A stretch of DNA of 64,000 nt from Pseudoduganella aquatica (GTDB lineage: Bacteria; Pseudomonadota; Gammaproteobacteria; Burkholderiales; Burkholderiaceae_D). The stretch spans positions 1 to 64,000 of the forward strand of contig NZ_WWCU01000018.1 of assembly GCF_009857595.1 (NCBI RefSeq), read 5' to 3'. Position 1 is the stretch's first letter. The number at the start of each line of letters is the position of its first letter. Made by a program: the position numbers and the translations under genes. Under the pieces are notes generated by a model. That model was given only the letters and a program-made list of their open reading frames with translations, ran no database searches and was not told where the DNA came from. Of this stretch, positions 8,497-17,480 are shown piece by piece.

Positions 8497-9507
8497 ATGA
8501 TTCCATTTTCCATACTCGACCTCTCCCCCATCGCGCTAGGCAGCGATGCGTCCACTTCGCTGCGCAACACGCTGGACCTGGCGCAGCACGGCGAACGCTG
8601 GGGCTATAACCGCTACTGGCTGGCGGAACACCACGGCATGCCCGGCATTGCCAGCGCCGCCACTTCGGTGGTGATGGCGCACGTGGCCGGCGGCACCAAG
8701 ACCATACGCGTGGGCGCGGGCGGCATCATGCTGCCCAACCACTCGCCGCTGGTGATCGCCGAGCAGTTCGGCACGCTGGAGGCGCTGCATCCGGGCCGCA
8801 TCGACCTGGGCCTGGGCCGCGCGCCCGGCTCCGACCAGACCACCGCCCGCGCCTTGCGCCGCAACCTGGCGTCGGATTCGGACGAGTTCCCGCAGGACGT
8901 GCTGGAGCTGCAGGACTATATGTCGGACTCGCCGCGCCAGCACGTGCTGGCCGTGCCCGGCAAGGGCGCCAAGGTGCCGCTGTGGATACTGGGTTCCAGC
9001 CTGTTCGGCGCGCAGCTGGCGGCGCACCTCGGCCTGCCGTATGCGTTCGCCTCGCACTTCGCGCCGCAGCAGATGATGCAGGCGGTGGCGCTGTACCGCG
9101 CCAACTTCAAGCCGTCCGCGCAGCTCGCCCAGCCTTATGTGATGCTGGGCTTCAATGTGTTTGCGGCCGACACCGACGAGGAAGCGCAGCTGCTCGCCAC
9201 GTCCATGCAGCAGGCCTTCGTCAACTTGCGCACCGGCCGCCCGTCGCAGCTGCCGCCGCCCATGGCCAACTACCGCGGCACGCTGGGCCAGCAGGAAAAC
9301 GCCATGCTCGACTCGGTGCTGTCCTGCTCGGCGATCGGTTCGCCGGACACCGTGGCCAGCCAGCTGCAGGCCTTCATCAACAGCACCCGGCCGGACGAGC
9401 TGATGATCACCTCGCAAATCTTCGAGCACGCCAAGCGCCTGCATTCCTACGACATCACGGCCGGCATCCGGCAGCGGCTTGAGCCAGCGCAAACGCACCG
9501 GCCTTAG
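8497..9507 (+). CDS. LLM-class flavin-dependent oxidoreductase
   Basis: A 336-residue luciferase-like monooxygenase of the single-subunit group (YhbW-like). Typical elements are [10 protein letters not shown] at the start, [31 protein letters not shown], the [14 protein letters not shown] block and the C-terminal phrase [12 protein letters not shown]. Proteins of this group use FMNH2 or F420H2 and oxygen; the substrate is unknown. No clear ribosome site is visible before the ATG, but the conserved PFSILDL start supports it. It is divergent from the dipeptidase gene and followed 72 bases later by a cytochrome c gene with a separate leader. Confidence 0.9.
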   Translation: MIPFSILDLSPIALGSDASTSLRNTLDLAQHGERWGYNRYWLAEHHGMPGIASAATSVVMAHVAGGTKTIRVGAGGIMLPNHSPLVIAEQFGTLEALHPGRIDLGLGRAPGSDQTTARALRRNLASDSDEFPQDVLELQDYMSDSPRQHVLAVPGKGAKVPLWILGSSLFGAQLAAHLGLPYAFASHFAPQQMMQAVALYRANFKPSAQLAQPYVMLGFNVFAADTDEEAQLLATSMQQAFVNLRTGRPSQLPPPMANYRGTLGQQENAMLDSVLSCSAIGSPDTVASQLQAFINSTRPDELMITSQIFEHAKRLHSYDITAGIRQRLEPAQTHRP

Positions 9508-9579
9508 GCATTGATGTAGCTCTCCTGCCTGCTTAACTGGAATGGGGCGAATTGCCCGGCCACGCAGCAGGAGAGCACC

Positions 9580-11058
9580 ATGAAAACCACATCCGCCATC
9601 CCACTGGCAATTGCCCTGCGTCTCGCTGCGCTGGCAGCGGCGGCCGCCATTGCCGGCGTGTGCTTCGCCGTGACGGCCGCGCCGCCCGGCGAAGCGGGCG
9701 CGCAGCAAGCGCAGCAAGCGCAGCAGCCTGCGCCTGCGGCCGGCGCCGGCGAGCATCCCACCAGCTACATGAAGGTGGACATCACCGAGGATTTCAACAC
9801 CACGCTGGCCCGCATGCGCGCCGCGCGCGCCGGGCTGATGCAGCGCCAGCGCGAACTGCTGGCGCAGCGCTACGACCTGGCCAACCGTCCCAGCGGGGCC
9901 ACCATGTTCCGTGGCAAGCCGGTGCAAGGCGGCGTGCGCGTCAAGCTGCCTGCGGGCGCCAGCTGGCAGCGGCTGGCCGAGCTTGATCCCGCCGAGATCC
10001 GCGCGCGCGACCTGTTCCCGGCCGGCTTCCTGCCGCTGCCGCATCCCAACCACGCGGAAGGCGGCATGCTGTTCCCGCAGTTCCACATCGACGAGATCAA
10101 GCGCCAGGAGCAGCGCGATCTGGGCCGCTTCGACCTCGATTTCGACCTGCCCGACCACTTCCTGCCCGAGTTCCCGGCGCCCATCTTCCTCACCACCCGC
10201 AGCGACCTGGGCGACGTCTCCGGCGGCAAGCTGCTCACCATCGACAACTTCCACGCCATGTTCAACGGCCTGCTCAATCCCAAGCAGCTGGAAGGCCTGC
10301 GCCTGCTGCTCACGCCCTTCCCGCAGCAGCAGTTCAACCAGACCGAGGACCGCCGCTCCGAGCGGCCCAGCCGGGGCGTGGCCTGCCTGGACTGCCACTC
10401 CAACGGCCACAGCAACGCCTCCACCCATCTGGTGGGCGACATGCGCCCGCAGATCTTCCGCCACCGCATCGACACGCCCACGCTGCGCGGCCTCAACGTG
10501 CAGCGCCTGTTCGGCTCGCAGCGCGCCCTGAAAACGGTGGAGGATTTCACCGAATTCGAGCAGCGCGCCGCCTACTTCGACGGCGATCCGGTCATCGCCA
10601 CCAAGAAAGGCGTCAACCCGCTCGAGCGCGGCAGCCAGGTGCACTTCATGGCCGAGTTCCAGGCCCTGCTCGACTTCCCGCCCGCGCCCAAGCTCGGCAT
10701 CGACGGCAAGCTCGATCCGCGCAAGGCCAGCGAAGCCGAGCTGCGCGGCCAGGCGCTGTTCTTCGGCAAGGCCCAGTGCGCCAGCTGCCACGCCGCGCCC
10801 TACTACACCGACAACCTGATGCACAACCTGAAAGCCGAGCGCTTCTACAAGCCGCGCATGATCAACGGCATGATGGCCACCGCAGACGGCCCCATCAAGA
10901 CCTTCCCGCTGCGCGGCATCAAGGAATCCCCGCCCTACCTGCACGACGGCCGCCTGCTGACGCTGGAAGACACGGTGGAGTTCTTCAACCTCATCCTTGA
11001 AACCAAGCTCAGCGACAAAGAAAAATCCGACCTGACCGCCTTCCTGCGCACCTTGTAG
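9580..11058 (+). CDS. Di-haem cytochrome c, MauG/cytochrome c peroxidase-like
   Basis: A 492-residue exported protein. After a signal segment (about residues 1-34) comes an Ala/Gln-rich stretch, then a long region without known motifs. Two haem c sites follow: CLDCH at residues 269-273 and CASCH at 400-404. The C-terminal FPLRGIKESPPYLHDGRLLTLEDTVEFFN is the hallmark of the bacterial cytochrome c peroxidase/MauG superfamily. The spacing and the 200-residue N-terminal extension differ from classic CcpA. A periplasmic electron-transfer or peroxidase role is inferred; the substrate is unknown. CAGGAGAGC precedes the ATG. It is a stand-alone gene. Confidence 0.85.
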   Translation: MKTTSAIPLAIALRLAALAAAAAIAGVCFAVTAAPPGEAGAQQAQQAQQPAPAAGAGEHPTSYMKVDITEDFNTTLARMRAARAGLMQRQRELLAQRYDLANRPSGATMFRGKPVQGGVRVKLPAGASWQRLAELDPAEIRARDLFPAGFLPLPHPNHAEGGMLFPQFHIDEIKRQEQRDLGRFDLDFDLPDHFLPEFPAPIFLTTRSDLGDVSGGKLLTIDNFHAMFNGLLNPKQLEGLRLLLTPFPQQQFNQTEDRRSERPSRGVACLDCHSNGHSNASTHLVGDMRPQIFRHRIDTPTLRGLNVQRLFGSQRALKTVEDFTEFEQRAAYFDGDPVIATKKGVNPLERGSQVHFMAEFQALLDFPPAPKLGIDGKLDPRKASEAELRGQALFFGKAQCASCHAAPYYTDNLMHNLKAERFYKPRMINGMMATADGPIKTFPLRGIKESPPYLHDGRLLTLEDTVEFFNLILETKLSDKEKSDLTAFLRTL

Positions 11059-11072
11059 CGCCGTATATCCCC

Positions 11073-11100
11073 CCGCCGCATATACCTCCTATATCGGCGG
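11073..11100. terminator. Hairpin after the cytochrome c gene, no T tract
   Basis: Arms CCGCCG and CGGCGG with an inner ATATA/TATAT stem (one bulged base) and a CCTCC loop, 15 bases after the stop codon. It may protect the transcript end or act with Rho. Confidence 0.35.
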
Positions 11101-11204
11101 GCGCCTGCAGGAATCGGGATTCCCCACTACAATGACTGTCCCGCTGTGCCCGCCTATCAATGAGCAGGGCGCTGGCACTTGTCGTTCGCCCCCAGGAGTC
11201 CCAG

Positions 11205-12419
11205 TTGACCACCCACCAAACCACAGCCATGCCCGGGATTTCCCCCGGCATGGTGCTGCTGCTGGCCACCGCCACCGGCCTCATCGTCGCCAACCTGTAT
11301 TACGCGCAGCCGCTTGTCGGCCCCATCAGCCGCGCCACCGGCCTGTCGGCCGGCGCGGCCGGGCTCATCGTCACGCTGACGCAGATTGGCTACTGCCTCG
11401 GCATGATCTTCATCGTGCCGCTGGGCGACCTGATGGAGAACCGGCGCCTGATCGTCACCTGCCTGGCCGCCACCTCGCTGGCGCTGCTGACGGCCGCCAG
11501 CACCAGCAACGCCGCCCTGTTCCTGGCCGCCGCGCTGTGCATAGGCTTGGGCTCGGTGGCCGCGCAGGTCGTGGTGCCCTTCGCCTCCCACCTGGCGCCG
11601 CCGCACACGCGCGGCCAGACCGTGGGCAAGGTGGTGTCCGGCCTGCTGATGGGCATTATGCTGGCGCGCCCCGTGTCCAGCCTGGTCACGGACGCCTTCA
11701 ACTGGCACGCCATCTTCGTGCTGTCGGCGATAGGCACGGCCTTGCTGGCACTGCTGCTGCACCGCAAGCTGCCGCAGCGCCAGCCCGTCGCCACCATGCC
11801 CTACGGCGCCCTGCTGGGCTCGATGTGGCGCCTGCTGGCAACCACGCCCATCCTGCGCCGCCGCGCGGCCTACCAGGCCTGCATGTTCGGCGCCTTCAGC
11901 CTGTTCTGGACCACCGTGCCGCTGGTGCTGGCCACGCCCTATTTCAATCTGTCGCAGACCGGCATCGCCATCTTCGCGCTGGCCGGCGTGGCGGGCGCCA
12001 TCGCCTCGCCCTTCGCCGGCCGCCGCGCCGACCAGGGCAAGAGCCGCTCCACCACCGGCATGGCGCTGGCCGCCGCGCTGATCGCCTTCGGCGCGCCGCT
12101 GCTGCTGCAGGGCGGCCGCGTGTTCGACCTGGGCTTGCTGGTGGCCGCCTCCATCGTGCTGGACGCGGGCGTGTCCGCCAGCCTGGTCACCGGACAGCGC
12201 GCCATCTTCGCGCTGGGCGAGGACGTGCGCAGCCGCCTCAACGGCTTGTACATGGCGGTGTTTTTCTGCGGCGGCGCCATCGGTTCCTCGCTGGGCGCCT
12301 GGATGTATGCGCACCACGGCTGGCACGGCGTGCTGCTGACCGGACTGGCCTTCCCGCTGATCGCCACGCTGGTCTACGCAACCGAATTCATGGGCAGGAA
12401 ACACGCCGCTCTCTCCTAA
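11205..12419 (+). CDS. MFS transporter, drug/solute exporter type
   Basis: A 404-residue inner-membrane protein with 12 predicted transmembrane segments. It has the MFS loop 2-3 motif GDLMENRRL and the YYAQPLVGPI segment in helix 1, which are typical of DHA-type exporters related to YnfM and the Bmr/CflA group. I prefer the TTG at 11205, because CCAGGAG lies directly upstream at normal spacing; an in-frame ATG at 11160 would add 15 residues and lacks a site. The long run of small hydrophobic residues gives little substrate information. It is followed after 98 bases by the isochorismatase-like gene, which has its own leader. Confidence 0.88.
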   Translation: MTTHQTTAMPGISPGMVLLLATATGLIVANLYYAQPLVGPISRATGLSAGAAGLIVTLTQIGYCLGMIFIVPLGDLMENRRLIVTCLAATSLALLTAASTSNAALFLAAALCIGLGSVAAQVVVPFASHLAPPHTRGQTVGKVVSGLLMGIMLARPVSSLVTDAFNWHAIFVLSAIGTALLALLLHRKLPQRQPVATMPYGALLGSMWRLLATTPILRRRAAYQACMFGAFSLFWTTVPLVLATPYFNLSQTGIAIFALAGVAGAIASPFAGRRADQGKSRSTTGMALAAALIAFGAPLLLQGGRVFDLGLLVAASIVLDAGVSASLVTGQRAIFALGEDVRSRLNGLYMAVFFCGGAIGSSLGAWMYAHHGWHGVLLTGLAFPLIATLVYATEFMGRKHAALS

Positions 12420-12459
12420 GCAAGAGCGGGGGCAGTCCTTATAGCAGACGTACAAATAA

Positions 12460-12492
12460 GGCAAAGCTGGCAAAGTGTGAACATACTTTGCC
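12460..12492. promoter_or_regulatory. Operator-like GGCAAAG repeats before the isochorismatase-like gene
   Basis: GGCAAAG occurs twice in direct orientation, 9 bases apart (12460 and 12469). The second copy is mirrored exactly: GGCAAAGT at 12469-12476, an 8-base spacer, and ACTTTGCC at 12485-12492. The array ends 25 bases before the start codon, where a repressor or an mRNA hairpin could act. Confidence 0.5.
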
Positions 12493-12517
12493 ACCCCCTC
12501 TTTTCATGGAGAACACA

Positions 12518-13159
12518 ATGTCCTACAACACCCTGCTGAACCCGCAAGACTGCGTCCTGGCGCTGATCGACCACCAGCCGCAAATGCTGTTCGGCACCAT
12601 GTCGCACGAGCGCACCGCCCTGCTGCACAACGCGCAGATCCTGGCCAAGACCGCCAAGCTGTTCGGCGTGCCGACCATCCTCACCACCATCGCCTCCGAG
12701 ACCTTCAGCGGCCACCTGATTCCGGAAATCCAGTCCGTGTTCCCGGACCAGAAGCCCATCGACCGTACCTCGATGAACTCGTGGGAAGACGAGGGCTTCA
12801 AGGCAGCGATCAAGGCCACCGGCCGCAAGCGCGTCATCATCGCCGGCCTGTGGACCGAGGTGTGCGTGACCTTCCCTACGCTGCAGATGCTGGCCGAAGG
12901 CTATGAGATTTTCGTGCCGACCGACGCTTGCGGCGACACCACCGTGGAAGCGCACGAGCGCGCCGTACAGCGCATGGTGCAGGCCGGCGCCACGCCGACC
13001 AACTCGCTGCAATGGATGTGCGAACTGCAGCGCGACTGGGCGCGCGGCGAGACCTACGACGGCTGCATGGACATCTTCAAGGCCCACTCGGCCTACGGCA
13101 TCGGCGTCCGCTACGCCAAGCAGATCCTGGGCGAGCACGCCAACGAAGGCGGCAAGTAA
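12518..13159 (+). CDS. Isochorismatase-like hydrolase, YcaC type
   Basis: A 213-residue cysteine hydrolase of the isochorismatase superfamily. Catalytic Asp18 lies in LALIDHQ and the nucleophile Cys116 in GLWTEVCVTFP. Length and the C-terminal extension (QWMCELQRDWAR) fit the YcaC subgroup, octameric enzymes of unknown substrate. The ATG at 12518 follows GGAGAACAC. A longer frame running through from 11132 is a chance extension across the MFS gene and is not used. The palindromic GGCAAAG array just upstream suggests specific regulation. It ends at a REP-like repeat facing the RDD gene. Confidence 0.9.
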   Translation: MSYNTLLNPQDCVLALIDHQPQMLFGTMSHERTALLHNAQILAKTAKLFGVPTILTTIASETFSGHLIPEIQSVFPDQKPIDRTSMNSWEDEGFKAAIKATGRKRVIIAGLWTEVCVTFPTLQMLAEGYEIFVPTDACGDTTVEAHERAVQRMVQAGATPTNSLQWMCELQRDWARGETYDGCMDIFKAHSAYGIGVRYAKQILGEHANEGGK

Positions 13160-13165
13160 TAAGCC

Positions 13166-13199
13166 GGCGGGTTACGCGGGCAAGGCCCGCTAACCCGCC
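13166..13199. repeat. REP-like palindrome, copy C
   Basis: Outer arms are identical to copies A and B (GGCGGGTTA/TAACCCGCC), but the inner stem is GCGGGC/GCCCGC with loop AAG. Both sides of the stem have changed together. It lies between convergent genes ending at 13159 and 13208. Confidence 0.8.
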
Positions 13200-13207
13200 C
13201 TGCGCGA

Positions 13208-13825
13208 TCACTGTGCGCTTGCAGGGTTGCGCAGCACCACCGTGCCGGCCATGTAGTCGTGCACGGCGCGGCGGCGCTTGTTGAACAGCATGGTGATGAA
13301 CTCGCCCCAGATCCAGATCTGCAAGGCCGTGTTCACGGGCGGGTACCACAGCGGCGCCTGCTCCACCAGCGCGGTGTTCATGCCCATGAAGCCGAGCGAC
13401 AAGTACAAATCATCCCCCATCGCCAGCGCGGCCATCGCCAGCGCCACCGACGCCAGCGCGCTCAGCGCAAACATCACCGAATAGCGCAGCATGGCCGCCT
13501 TGCCGGTCACCGCAGCGCCGTCCACCATCGCCACGCGGATCTTCATCATCAGTTTGCCCGGCGTGCCGCCGTAGCGCTTCAGCAGGTAGACGTTGAACCA
13601 CAGGCCGAACAGCAAGCCCGGCACCAGCCACAGCGCATGGAAATAGCGCGTCTTGGTGCTGAGGAAGAGCACGATGCCGGTCAGCGGCAGCAAGCACAGC
13701 GCATCCAGCCAGAACGCGCCAAAGCGTCGCCAGAAGCCCGCGTACTGCAGCTCGCCCGAAGCCGGGCCGGCATCGGTTCCATCAAAAACAGTTTGCGGAG
13801 TTTGGTAGGGATTGGTGCTTTCCAT
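13208..13825 (-). CDS. RDD family membrane protein
   Basis: A 205-residue inner-membrane protein. After a short polar N-terminus (NPYQTPQT), the RDD domain starts at about residue 28 with GFWRRFGAFWLDALCLLPL, where the Arg-Asp signature appears as R...D. Three to four transmembrane segments follow, with the conserved YGGTPGKLMMKIRV and the terminal RRRAVHDYMAGTVV. RDD proteins have been linked to transport or ion balance in a few cases, but no general role is known. It is a single-gene unit. Confidence 0.85.
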   Translation of the reverse strand: MESTNPYQTPQTVFDGTDAGPASGELQYAGFWRRFGAFWLDALCLLPLTGIVLFLSTKTRYFHALWLVPGLLFGLWFNVYLLKRYGGTPGKLMMKIRVAMVDGAAVTGKAAMLRYSVMFALSALASVALAMAALAMGDDLYLSLGFMGMNTALVEQAPLWYPPVNTALQIWIWGEFITMLFNKRRRAVHDYMAGTVVLRNPASAQ

Positions 13826-13985
13826 GAGAACGGGCGCCTGAAATTAAAGAATAAATATTATCGTCTGAATATTTCATTCTGACAACTATGGCAAGGCGCC
13901 CCACCAAAACAACTGATCTATGACGCAGAGCAAGGCCCCAGCTGACACTGAGCCGGAAAATGGAGAATCTATCCAAGGAGGCTGC

Positions 13986-14252
13986 GTGCCCACTATCTCC
14001 AAATTTTGCGGGATGATTATTCGCATGTATTTTCTGGACACCAAGCATCACAATGAACCGCACATTCACGTTCAGCATCAGGAGAAACATAGTGTCATCC
14101 TGATTCCATCAGGTCGCTTAATCGATGGAAAACTCGAAACAAAGCGCCTCGGCCAGCTTCAAAAATGGATTAAACTTCATGAACAGGAATTGATGAAGAA
14201 TTGGACCCACGCCGTGAAAGGCGAACAGATCTTTCCAATAGCACCTCTGTAA
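13986..14252 (+). CDS. DUF4160 domain-containing protein
   Basis: An 88-residue protein with the DUF4160 pattern: PTISKFCGMIIRMYF, then HHNEPHIHVQHQE and the closing helix with LGQLQKWIKLHEQEL. The GTG at 13986 is chosen because AAGGAG ends 5 bases before it; the in-frame ATG at 13920 would add 22 low-complexity residues. The stop lies 11 bases before the DUF2442 start, so the two are almost surely co-transcribed. The pairing is common in bacteria and is often suspected to be a toxin-antitoxin-like module, but I know of no firm proof. The stretch is less GC-rich than its surroundings. Confidence 0.85.
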   Translation: MPTISKFCGMIIRMYFLDTKHHNEPHIHVQHQEKHSVILIPSGRLIDGKLETKRLGQLQKWIKLHEQELMKNWTHAVKGEQIFPIAPL

Positions 14253-14263
14253 GGTAGGTATCC

Positions 14264-14494
14264 ATGCTGCCAGCCATTGTCGCCGTCGCACCATTGCCGA
14301 ACTATCGTTTGTCGCTGAAATTTGCAAATGGCGAAAGCAAGACCTTCGATATGCAGGCTTACCTGGATTACGCCGTTTATCGCCCGCTGTTGGATAAACA
14401 GCTATTTGCCCATGTCTACATTGAAGGCGGCACCGTAGCGTGGTCGGACGCTATCGATATGGCGCCGGAGACCCTGTATCTGGAATCCAGATAG
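14264..14494 (+). CDS. DUF2442 domain-containing protein
   Basis: A 76-residue protein matching the DUF2442 fold: PLPNYRLSLKFANGESKTFD, LDYAVYRPLLD, and the C-terminal GGTVAWSDAIDMAPETLY, in which W-x-D-x-I/A-x-D-x-A is the family hallmark. It is the second gene of the DUF4160/DUF2442 pair, 11 bases downstream, with GTAGGT before the ATG. The function is unknown. Its small size, partner and AT-richer codons suggest a mobile two-gene module. Confidence 0.85.
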   Translation: MLPAIVAVAPLPNYRLSLKFANGESKTFDMQAYLDYAVYRPLLDKQLFAHVYIEGGTVAWSDAIDMAPETLYLESR

Positions 14495-14516
14495 CCGCAC
14501 CAGCGGCCTCGCTCCA

Positions 14517-15665
14517 TCACACTTTCACGAACCAGCGCTTGCGCCACATGAGCCAGGCCACGCCGAACATGACGGCGTTGAACAGCAGCGCGTGCAGCAG
14601 CGAGGCCGCTTGCGGCTGCAAGGGCAGCGCCTTGATGGGCGCGTACAGCAGGGCGCCCAGCGAGCGCTGCGTGCCGTCTTCCTGCGCGAACTTGATGAAG
14701 CCCAGCATTTTGGCCACCAGGCCGGACAAGGCGAAAATGAACAGCGCGTTCATGCCGTAGATGATGAAGAACGCCGATCCGCTTTGCGCCTTCGCGCGCA
14801 GCCACCGCGAGGGGGTGGCGTCCAGCAGCCAGTAGAATACCGAGAACATCAGCAGCGCCCAGCCGCTGATGAACAGGCAATAGGAAGTGGTCCACAAGCT
14901 CTTGTTGATCGGCATAAGCACCACGTCCAGCATGGCGCCCGCCAGCAGCAGCGCCAGGCCGGCCAGCATCATCCACGCGGTCTGCTCGCTGCGTTCGCGA
15001 CCGGACATCAGCCAGCGCCCGGCCAGCACGCCGATCAGCTGGCTGCACAGCGCGGGGATGGTGGTGAACAGCCCTTCCGGGTCCCAGGTTTTCGATTGCA
15101 CCCACATATGGCCGCTCAGGAACTGGCGGTCCAGCCAGGCGCCGAAGTCGCGGCCCGGCTCCAGCACGCCGGCGGCCACCACGCCGTTCACGTCCGGCAC
15201 CGGCACCAGCAGCATCACCGCGCTGTAGAACGCCAGCAGGCCGGCTATCCACCAGATGATTTGCCGCCAGTTGAAGTAGACCACCAGCGGCGCCGCCAGC
15301 ATGGTGCACAGCGCGATCCGCTGCAGCACGCCGGGGATGCGCACGCTGGCCAGGTCGAAGCGCGGAATGTAGTTGAGCAGGAAGCCGATCAGGAAAATCA
15401 GCAGCGCGCGCTTGAACAGCTTGCGCAGCAAGGCGCCCTTGTCCGCGCCCGCGTCGGCCGCGCGGCCCAGCGAGAACGCCATCGAGATGCCGCCGATGAA
15501 CAGGAAGAAGGGGAAGATCCAGTCGGTGAAGGTCCAGCCGTTCCAGTGCGCGTGCGCGAGCTGGGAATACAGATTGCTCCAGTCGCCGGGATTATTCACC
15601 AGCAGCATGCTGGCGATGGTGAAGCCGCGGAAAGCGTCAAGTGAGGTCAGGCGGGTTGATGTCAT
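14517..15665 (-). CDS. NagX-like / heparan-alpha-glucosaminide N-acetyltransferase family membrane protein
   Basis: A 382-residue integral membrane protein with about ten transmembrane segments. It opens with SLDAFRGFTIASMLLVNNPG and FTDWIFPFFLFIGGISM, the signature of the HGSNAT/YeiB-like group (DUF5009), which includes the proteobacterial NagX found in chitin and N-acetylglucosamine gene sets. A transmembrane acyl transfer to an amino sugar is the family hypothesis. No N-acetylglucosamine catabolic genes are nearby in this window, so the pathway link is only inferred. The next gene on the same strand is an M28 peptidase 52 bases upstream. Confidence 0.85.
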   Translation of the reverse strand: MTSTRLTSLDAFRGFTIASMLLVNNPGDWSNLYSQLAHAHWNGWTFTDWIFPFFLFIGGISMAFSLGRAADAGADKGALLRKLFKRALLIFLIGFLLNYIPRFDLASVRIPGVLQRIALCTMLAAPLVVYFNWRQIIWWIAGLLAFYSAVMLLVPVPDVNGVVAAGVLEPGRDFGAWLDRQFLSGHMWVQSKTWDPEGLFTTIPALCSQLIGVLAGRWLMSGRERSEQTAWMMLAGLALLLAGAMLDVVLMPINKSLWTTSYCLFISGWALLMFSVFYWLLDATPSRWLRAKAQSGSAFFIIYGMNALFIFALSGLVAKMLGFIKFAQEDGTQRSLGALLYAPIKALPLQPQAASLLHALLFNAVMFGVAWLMWRKRWFVKV

Positions 15666-15716
15666 GTGCTGTCTGTCGTCGCAAAAGAAAAGCCGCCCGG
15701 AGGCGGCTGGAGGGCT

Positions 15717-17345
15717 TTACTTGGCGCGGGCTTTGCCGAAGGCGTCGCCGGCTTTCCAGTCGGGCATCTTCGGCGCGTCCGCCACCATGCGGCCCAGGTT
15801 GAGCGCGAACTGGGCGTGCTGCGTCATGCCGGCCAGGTCCCAGCTCGGATCGTATTCATCCGACACCTGGTGGTAGCGCTTGCTGTACGCGGCGGCCTTG
15901 GCTTTCGCAGCCTCCTTGTCGCCCAGGTAGTCGCTGCCCGAGGTGATGGAGAACGCCGGCACGCCCACCTTGGCGAAGCTGAAATGGTCGCTGCGGAAGT
16001 AGCCGCCCGACAGGTCCGGCCTGGCTTCGGCGATCACCATCTTCATGGCCTTGGCAGTGGCTTCGGCCATCTTGCCCAGGTCGGTGCGCTCGCTGCCCTT
16101 GGCGCCGATGTCGCGCGTGACGCCGATGAAGTTCAGGCTGTCCAGGTTCAGGTTGGCGGCCGTCTTGGCCAGCGGCCACAACGGCGCGGTGGCGTAGGCT
16201 TCGCTGCCCAGCAGGCCCTGCTCCTCGGCGGCCACCCACAGGAACATCTGGCTGCGCTTGGCCGGATTGAGCGAGGCCTCCTTGGCCATGGCCAGCAGCG
16301 CGGCGCTGCCGGAGGCGTTGTCGACCGCGCCGTTGAATATCGTGTCGCCATCGGTGCCCTGCTTGCCCAGGTGGTCCCAGTGCGCGCTGTAGATCACCAC
16401 TTCGTCTTTCAGCTTGGGATCGGTGCCAGGCACCACGCCGGCCACGTTGAACTGCTCGATGCGGCGCACGGCGGCCTTCATCTCACCGGCCACCTTGGCT
16501 TTCAGCGGCACCGGCTGGAAGTCCTTGCTTTCGGCGGCGGCGCGCAGCGCGTCCAGGTCCTGGCCGGCGGCCTTGAACAGGGCGCGCGCGGTGTTGTCGG
16601 TCAGCCAGCCTTGCAGGCCGGTGCCAACGGCGCCTTGCGCCAGCTGGAAGCGTTCCACATTGTCCCAGCTGTTCTGGATCACGCTCCAGCCATACGACGC
16701 GCTCGGCGTGGTGTGGATCAGCAGCACGCCGGCTGCGCCCTGGCGCGCCGCTTCTTCAAACTTGTAGGTCCAGCGGCCGTAGTAGGTCAGCGCCTTGCCG
16801 CCGAAGCGGTCGGGCTGGGCGGTGGTCGGCTGCGGGTCGTTCACCATCATGACCAGCACTTTGCCTTTCAGGTCCTGGCCCTTGAAATCGTTCCAGCCTT
16901 CCTCCGGCGCGGTGGTGCCGTAGCCGACGAAGACCAGCTCCGCGTCCAGGCTGTGCGCGGCTTGCGCATCGCCCGGCGCCCACACCCAGTCCTTGCCGAA
17001 GGAGGCAGGCAGCGCGGCACCGTTCGCTTCCAGGCGCAGCGAGCTGTCGGCCGGCAGAGACTTCACGCCCGCGATCTGCACCGCCTGGCGGAAGGTCTTG
17101 CCGGACACCGGCTTCAGCCCGGCGGCCAGCGCCTGCGTCTCCAGGTAGGCCACGGTCAGGTCGCCGCCGCGCTGGCCGGTGCCGCGCCCTTCCAGCAGGT
17201 CGCTGGACAGGAAAGCCAGGTGGGCGCGCAATGGCGCCTCCTGTACTTTGGGCTGCTTTTGCTGGGCGGGTTTGGGCGCTGCCGCGTGGACGGGGAAGGC
17301 GAGCACGAGGCTGGCGGCAAGAACGGACGAGAACAGTTTCTGCAT
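15717..17345 (-). CDS. M28 family metallopeptidase, exported
   Basis: A 542-residue zinc aminopeptidase-like enzyme. The ATG at 17345 begins a signal peptide (MQKLFSSVLAASLVLAFPVHA). A protease-associated (PA) domain is inserted at about residues 130-250, with GKVLVMMVNDP and GAAGVLLIHTTP. The catalytic M28 domain follows with zinc-site motifs YSAHWDHLG, FNGAVDNASGSAALLAMA and FLWVAAEEQGLLGSEAY, then FRSDHFSFAKVGVPAF. Release of N-terminal residues from peptides in the periplasm or outside the cell is expected. It may be co-transcribed with the NagX-like gene 51 bases downstream. Confidence 0.92.
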   Translation of the reverse strand: MQKLFSSVLAASLVLAFPVHAAAPKPAQQKQPKVQEAPLRAHLAFLSSDLLEGRGTGQRGGDLTVAYLETQALAAGLKPVSGKTFRQAVQIAGVKSLPADSSLRLEANGAALPASFGKDWVWAPGDAQAAHSLDAELVFVGYGTTAPEEGWNDFKGQDLKGKVLVMMVNDPQPTTAQPDRFGGKALTYYGRWTYKFEEAARQGAAGVLLIHTTPSASYGWSVIQNSWDNVERFQLAQGAVGTGLQGWLTDNTARALFKAAGQDLDALRAAAESKDFQPVPLKAKVAGEMKAAVRRIEQFNVAGVVPGTDPKLKDEVVIYSAHWDHLGKQGTDGDTIFNGAVDNASGSAALLAMAKEASLNPAKRSQMFLWVAAEEQGLLGSEAYATAPLWPLAKTAANLNLDSLNFIGVTRDIGAKGSERTDLGKMAEATAKAMKMVIAEARPDLSGGYFRSDHFSFAKVGVPAFSITSGSDYLGDKEAAKAKAAAYSKRYHQVSDEYDPSWDLAGMTQHAQFALNLGRMVADAPKMPDWKAGDAFGKARAK

Positions 17346-17480
17346 AGGGTCTGGTAAGAAGTCGGGGTAGGCAGCCGCATTGCTGCGCCGAGCATTGTAT
17401 GCGAACTTCCCTGCTTGTCCATTGCGCGCTGCAGCAAGCGGCGGTTGACGCGCACCGCGCCGGTCGGGGATACTTTTCAC

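Noticed and set aside
8536..10944. An 802-codon minus-strand frame spanning two + strand genes
   Set aside because: It crosses the flavin monooxygenase and cytochrome c genes and their intergenic gap. Composition is antisense-like and no motif is present.
11132..13159. Apparent 675-residue fusion of an MFS-region frame with the isochorismatase-like hydrolase
   Set aside because: The first 440 codons are an out-of-frame reading of the MFS gene. The hydrolase has its own start and ribosome site at 12518.
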